Assembly: GCA_021432635.1 (NCBI GenBank)
Contig: MU270032.1
Span: forward strand, 1,081,066-1,145,065
Reading direction: 5' to 3'
From: Thozetella sp. PMI_491
Taxonomy: Eukaryota; Ascomycota; Sordariomycetes; Chaetosphaeriales; Chaetosphaeriaceae
DNA: 64,000 bases
Part shown: positions 58,901 through 64,000 of the stretch, in pieces
Position numbering within the stretch: position 1 is the stretch's first letter
How the letters are laid out: the number at the start of each line of letters is the position of its first letter
Program-made: the position numbers and the translations under genes
The notes under the pieces: generated by a model
Databases searched by the model: none
What the model was told of the DNA's origin: nothing
The model's input: only the letters and a program-made list of their open reading frames with translations

Positions 58901-59799
58901 CTGGGGAACAGTAGGCTTGGACAGGAAGTGCTAGACGGGGAGTGGCGAGCCGGGTAACGGCAAGCCGGGCGATAGCGAGCCAGCTGCTATAGGTGTTGGG
59001 CTGTAGCTGGTGGGGAGGGAGGGTGTTGGGTCTAAGTGTAGGCTAGCGGTAAGGGCTCCCGCTGGGTATATCACTGTTGGCATCGCTATAGTTGTGTTTA
59101 GGGGCTTGTGTAGCTGTGGTAGGCTCTCTTGGCTGATACTATTAGCTTTAGTCCCTGGGTGTGTTCTCTCCCTAGCTTGTAGCAGTGCTTCTTAGGGCTG
59201 ATATTTCTTTATGTATTATATGGCTAGGTCTGGCAGAGTCTTAGACAGTGTTAATACTTCCCTGAGGGTCTTAGGGTTTATATTTTAGATAATATCTCTG
59301 TATATTGTAGCTAATATAGTCTTGATTGTGTTAAGGCTTTTATACTTTTACCTGTGTTGCTTGGTGGGAGGCGGCGGGGACAGGGGCTTAAGGGCTAGAT
59401 GCTTATGCCCCTGTGTCGTAGGCCGGGCTGTCTCGCATATACCATTACTGGCTAGCTCCTTAAAGGAGACTAACTTAGACTGGCGGGGCCAGGGCATTGG
59501 ATCTAAGGCGATATATGGGGGTTGGTTAGTATGTGTAGCTCTAAGGCTCGCCTGGGGCCGGCCAGCGGGGTTTTATAGTGGCTGTGGCACTTATAGCTAT
59601 CTGGGTATTGTAGTGTGTAGTAGCCGTTATAAAATCGTCCCTAAATAGGAGTAAGGCATTGTTTTTTACTAATAAGAGGCATGTGAAGAAATAGTGGGTT
59701 TGTGGTTTGATTGTATTATATATCCTTGCCCCACAGAGCCTAGGGGGGCTGGGCAGGGGGGGGGGCAGTAATTTCTGCGGTTGGTTATACTTATAAGCT

Positions 59800-62640
59800 A
59801 GGGATCCTTCTCTTCTTGGTCTACTGTTTATGGTCTAGTGTGGCGGCTAAGTCTGTACGACTAGAGTAGTGTTTTTACGTTTACGATCTCCTGGAGTGTG
59901 TTGAGGTAGGCAGGCCATGGGATGATAGGGATAGCTACTGCTTAGTTAGTATTTACAAGGGTTATAAGCTTATCTTAATTGTGTAGTGATAGGTTGCTAA
60001 GGTTTTGGCTGATGTATTAGAAGTAGAGGATTAGCTAGGTGTGTGTGCTCTTAGTGATCTGCAAGAGCCTTTTGTTGGGGATGGGGAGTGGGAGGGCGGG
60101 GTGCTATTGGAAGAAGTAGTGGAAGAGTAGCGTGTTGAGTTTGGTGAGGCAGGTGGGCAGCACGCCTAGGGCGAGGAGCTAGGCGTGTGTATTACTGAAG
60201 TGGGTAAAGTAGGGGAGTATAGTGATGTTGTAGGAGGTGATAGCGGGGTTTTAGAGCTTGTAGAATAAGTTATCTATAGTCTTGATGGCTTTCTGGTTGG
60301 ACGTAGCTACGGCGATATACTGGCTTGCAAGCTTGGCGGCTTCCTTAAGGCCTATAAGGGTGAACTTAACCATGTCCTTAACGGTGCGCTCTGGGTGGGC
60401 CTGGATAAGGGCCTGGTGGTGCTGATTGGCGAGAGTAGGGAGTAGCTTGGACGTGGCGTTGGCATGGAATATATGGAGAAGCAGGTTAACAATAGCCTTA
60501 ATAAGGATCTAGATGTGCTTTTAGCTTTGGCTGGGCTTGGTAATAAGGTCGAGGAGCTGCTTGAGGAAGGATTTGCTCTACTGGTACTGGTGGATAGCGC
60601 TGCGGTGGATCTAAAGGCTTAGGATAGTGATAGTGCAGAAGTAGCGCTCCTATAAGGTGAACTTATACTAGTCAGCAAGGTCTAGGAGGAAGGTGAACCC
60701 GTGGCGGTTGTATATCTTGGCAAGGCCAAGCCCTGGCCGCCAGTGCCCAGGCATGCGCTCTTAGAAGGGGCTGTTAAGCATAGCGGCAAGGTGGGGCGGG
60801 CTATACTAGGCAAAGTTGCTTAAGTAGTGAGTGAGGATGCTAAAGAGGGAGACGGCGCTCTATAGGGTAAATAGGTCTTTATTGTAATAGGTATAGATAT
60901 AGTCTATAGCCTGTAGCGTCTTATTAAGGTTTATATAGAGGAAGCTGTTAAAGATGCTGGCGGGCATTATATAGTAGGTGTCTAGTAGTACGTTAGCAGG
61001 GATGGGCACAGTAGGTTCTAGCTGGGAAGGGGCGCTGCCTAGGAGTATATACTACTACTGCTCCTACGCCTGGACGCGCTAGGCGAGTTCTAGGGTGAGG
61101 TGGATCTTGAACTGCTAGCCTATGCTAGACGGGACAGTGTCTTTGCAGAGGATGTGGTATATGTATTGGTAAGAGGCTATGAGGCTATGGGAGGCATATA
61201 TCTGGTTAGTAGTGGTGTGGGCTGTGGTGGAGATGCCTTCCTAGTCTTTACACCTGTAGGCGAGGTTAACGATGCCTAGGTGTGTGAAGAGATAGGTGTT
61301 GTATGCGTTAAAGGCTTTCTTAGTGACTATGTACAAGTGGATATACTGTACGCTATGCCTATACATCTCTAACGAGGGGCGTAGCTTAGAGGTTAGTGTC
61401 ATATTGTTATAAAGGAGATAGACAGGGTATTTTATAGTGTGTGTATGGCCTGCAAGGGGGGCGTTGGAGGCACTGTTGCTAAGGAGCGTCTTGCTAACCT
61501 GTCTAGCTAGGAGCTTTTAGGTGTTAAGCTGGTAGTATTGCTGGGCTAGTACGGCGTAGTTATGCTGGTGCTGTTTAGTGCTTAGGTACTTTTTTAGCTA
61601 GAACTTAGCCGCTAGGTTAATGTATTACCTATAAAAGGAGGCTGGGGGGCTAGGGAGCGTGAGGTGGGCTTGGGCTTGCTTTTTGAACCTGTCGAGGCAG
61701 GCGGCCACTAAGTCCGCCTTAGACCCTATCTTAAAGCCTTTTCGGTTATAGAGGAAGAACGCGTAGGTAAAGACAGCCATGCTCCTAGCAGTATTATTGT
61801 AGTCCCGGTTGTGGTTACAGTTGGGGGAGAGGAGGGGGCCCAGGGTAGTAGCGACCGCCTGGATCACAGCAGTGTTGAGGAGTATGCTTTTAGGCTGGCT
61901 ATGGGTGCCGGCCTGCCCGTGCTGCTCGGCCTTGTAGGCCTTGGATCGGGCAAGTATATCCTCGAAGGTGGCGGGGCAGTGCTGGGCAAACAAGGAGCTA
62001 AGGGAGTGAATAGCTAGGTGGATAATAGACTTAAAGAGGGTCTAGTGTATCGCGCTAGACACGTGGACTAGGTATCTAATGGATGCCTTTCTGTTCGCTA
62101 CTGTAGAGGCCTTGGGAAGCAGCGGCTAGAACAACACCAGGAGAAACAGGTAGACCGGGATAGTTCTAACCCGGAGGAAGACGAGGTGGGGGATTTAGTG
62201 TATAGGCACGAGCGTATCTATAGCAAAGGTGTCTCTGTTGTTGGTAGGTAGCTTGTAAGGGAATGGGACTTAGAGGTAGATAGATTTTAAGAGGAGGCTG
62301 GTTAGTAACAGCATAGGTATATACTTAGTAGTGCCTTAAAAGATGGTAAGGTTACAAAAGACTAAGAGGTAGCTGTTGATATCTAGGACGGCTGCGCCAA
62401 GTATAGCAGAGTAAGAATAATTAAGATGGAGATAGACCTAGGCCTTAGAGAGCGGCTCTAGGGCTAGGCTAGAGAAGATGCGTTAAAAGAAGCTGTGGTG
62501 AGGGAATAAAGGCCTGGGCGCCCCTTTAAGTGCTAACAGGATGGGGTGGTTAGTATACTAGAGGCTAATCTTGGCGTTTTTCTTAGTAAGTATCTTCTTA
62601 TACCGGCTGTTTAGCCAGGGGCTGCCAGTCGTCTCTAAGA
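59800..62640 (-). pseudogene. RIP-decayed long minus-strand gene, unrecognised
   Basis: One minus-strand frame stays protein-like for about 2.2 kb from 61993 leftward if TAG/TAA are read through; more of the same type continues upstream to about 62640 in another frame, so an intron or indel lies near 62.0 kb. Recognisable runs include MFAQHCPATFEDILARSKAY, KIGSKADLVAACLDRFKK, HQALIQAHPERTVKDMVKF and LGVLPTCLTKLNTLLFHYFF. Trp is almost absent, and the stops are nearly all TAG, while Gln codons survive. That is what CpA loss on the non-coding (plus) strand would produce (TGG to TAG). The family is not recognised; an intact copy elsewhere in the genome would identify it. Confidence 0.5.
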
Positions 62641-63326
62641 TTGATATATGCTTTAAGCAGGACTTAGAGTGGGATTGTTTAGCGTCGAGATAGAGGTGTG
62701 GCGGACAGGCGATGAGTCTGGCCAGCAGGACGAATATGATAGCACGGGTAAGGTAGTCCTTAGGGCTTAGAAGCTTTAGGAGCTAGTCTATAAGTGTCTA
62801 TTGGTTGGGAATAGTAGGGCTGTAGAGATTACTATATTAAAGGGCTATATCTAGGGAAGGAGGTGTAGCAGGTTATAAAGTAGGGATAGTAATAATATTA
62901 TTGTTGAACTAGTTAAACTAGTTATAGAAGTTAGATAAAGGAGATAGTAGCTTGGGCTAGTCTATAGAGCTTTCTATATGTAAATTAGCTATAGTAAGAT
63001 TATATAAAAAGAAAGTAGGACTAGATAAGGAAGTTTTAATACTTATCTTACTAGGAAAAGCAGTATGTCTAGTAATATAATATAAATATCTAGTAATTAT
63101 CTCTATTATCTTTAATGCCTCTAGTATCTCTAATAAATATAACCTATAGATAGAGATAAATAAAGGGCTAGGAAGGCTTAGTAATACCCTTATAAGTAAG
63201 TTAAATAAACCGTAAATCCTAGGCCCTTACTAGACTCTATCTAGAAAAATGGGTCGTAATAATATCAGGTGATTTAAAATCCCTGGCTTGCCTAGTCCCT
63301 AATTCCTATTCCTCTTCCCCTTTATA

Positions 63327-63348
63327 ATATATATATATATATATATAC
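63327..63348. repeat. TA dinucleotide microsatellite
   Basis: About ten TA/AT units in a row, in the AT-rich right block. Confidence 0.9.
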
Positions 63349-63600
63349 ATATAACACACTCACTCGCACTTCCTACTAATTACTACTTAAAACATAGGTT
63401 ATATATTGCCTATAGACAAAGGCCTGGATTATTAGGGCTATGGAGCAGACTATATTTATTATAGAAAGAAGAAAAGGAAGTTGTATAGTAACAAAGGAGG
63501 AAGGAGAAATAGGGTATTAGGGATAGGAAGAATTTATATAGTAAGAACCGTAGGGCGATAGATTTATTTAGCACGTTATTCTTTGGATTAGTTTGAAAAA

Positions 63601-64000
63601 ATGTGGAGTCTCAGGATATTAATAATCCAAACTATCAGCTAAGCTAATAGTTTAGTCTTATAAGCCTCTCTATATGGGATACCATAGTAATTTCCACCTA
63701 TTAGAAATCCTTTCCTCCTATAGGAAATCACTATAGTTTCCTCCCGTGAGAGATCACTATAGTTTCCACCCATAAGAAATCACTATCGTTTCTACCCATG
63801 GGAAATCACCATGATTTCCCATAGTAGGAAATTATAATAGTTTCCTACCAGTAGAAATCACTATAGTTTCCACCTATGGGAAATCACTATGGTTTCCCAC
63901 GGTAGAGGAAATTACTATAGAATGTAGAGTCTTGGGATAGGAATAATCTAAACTATCGGCTGAGCCGATAGTTTGGTGGGTCTTATAAGCCTCTCCACTA
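63601..64000. repeat. Palindrome-bearing ~75-bp direct repeats around a ~26-bp minisatellite
   Basis: Copy A (63601-63672) and copy B (63922-64000) share GTGGAGTC/GTAGAGTC, AATAATCCAAACTATC/AATAATCTAAACTATC and TCTTATAAGCCTCTC. Between them (63677-63920) lie about nine units of roughly 26 bp, each containing GAAATCACTATAGTTTCC or a variant, itself nearly palindromic. Adjacent units are joined by CCCATGGG-like palindromes. The window ends inside or just after copy B, so the repeat may continue. Confidence 0.85.
63950..63974. repeat. Perfect 12-bp-arm palindrome with 1-bp centre
   Basis: AAACTATCGGCT, one G, then its exact reverse complement AGCCGATAGTTT. The matching palindrome in copy A (63629-63653) differs at four sites, all transitions, and is no longer perfect. 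Confidence 0.95.

Larger units (their letters stand above)
44700..64000. other. TpA-rich, RIP-like decayed repeat block
   Basis: The whole segment is dense in TA, CTAG and TATA words, has almost no long ORFs, and its in-frame stops are mostly TAG or TAA. A hand count of 60001-60180 gives about 4 CpA against about 21 TpG; 45541-45720 gives about 1 against about 16. This is the signature of CpA-to-TpA mutation acting mainly on the plus-strand cytosines. RIP in ascomycetes produces such changes in duplicated DNA during the sexual cycle (established for Neurospora). Parts without separate entries (44.7-47.7, 48.9-49.3, 54.3-55.06, 62.6-63.3 kb) hold nothing I can name. Confidence 0.8.

Noticed and set aside
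59010-59648. Plus-strand ORFs of 61 and 108 codons
   Set aside because: They lie opposite decayed minus-strand coding sequence and reflect skewed composition.
63677-63920. Regular ~26-bp repeats resembling a CRISPR array
   Set aside because: The units are contiguous and similar throughout, with no unique spacers, and the organism is a fungus.

Overview
The window is nuclear DNA of a filamentous ascomycete (Pezizomycotina, perhaps Sordariomycetes). Evidence: short GT-AG introns (52-201 bp) with CTRAY-type branch sites, a Zn(II)2Cys6 regulator, a HET-domain gene, a GH71 mutanase, a large fungal ankyrin protein, and a right-hand block whose decay looks like repeat-induced point mutation (RIP). 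I rebuilt exon structures by hand. For every complete multi-exon gene the summed exon lengths are divisible by three and the reading frame stays open, which supports the models.

The left 44 kb is normal gene space. In order: a short-chain dehydrogenase cut by the window edge (1-927, -); a Zn2Cys6 regulator transcribed divergently from it (1796-3613, +); a seven-exon AAA ATPase (4729-7068, -); a secreted GH71 alpha-1,3-glucanase (7963-9842, -); a 7 kb stretch with no gene I can support; a short HET-domain gene (16876-17973, +); an unrecognised 534-residue protein (19740-21344, +) facing an FAD monooxygenase (21779-23122, -); a CE4 polysaccharide deacetylase (25852-26634, +); a secreted GMC oxidoreductase (27021-28989, -); an alpha/beta-hydrolase remnant (29736-30230, -); a 1766-residue ankyrin protein (31291-36880, +); an S10 serine carboxypeptidase (37850-39871, +); and an exo-polygalacturonase (40704-42338, +). 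At least five of these look secreted (GH71, CE4, GMC, S10, GH28), which suits a plant-associated, saprotrophic or mycoparasitic lifestyle.

From about 44.5 kb to the end the sequence changes abruptly. It is rich in TpA, full of in-frame TAG/TAA, and has no intact long gene. Reading through the stops reveals decayed long genes: a SNF2-family helicase on the minus strand (about 49.3-54.2 kb), an unrecognised gene on the plus strand (about 55.6-57.5 kb) and unrecognised minus-strand genes (about 57.7-58.9 and 59.8-62.6 kb). In several stretches CpA is depleted on the plus strand while TpG is kept, so plus-strand genes lose Gln codons and minus-strand genes lose Trp codons. The block also holds a tRNA-like SINE candidate at its left edge, imperfect tandem repeats, and a palindrome-flanked minisatellite at the window end. 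I read it as a large multi-gene repeated (probably mobile or subtelomeric) element inactivated by RIP.

The most likely undescribed items are the 19740-21344 protein with its monooxygenase neighbour, and the multi-gene SNF2-bearing element.
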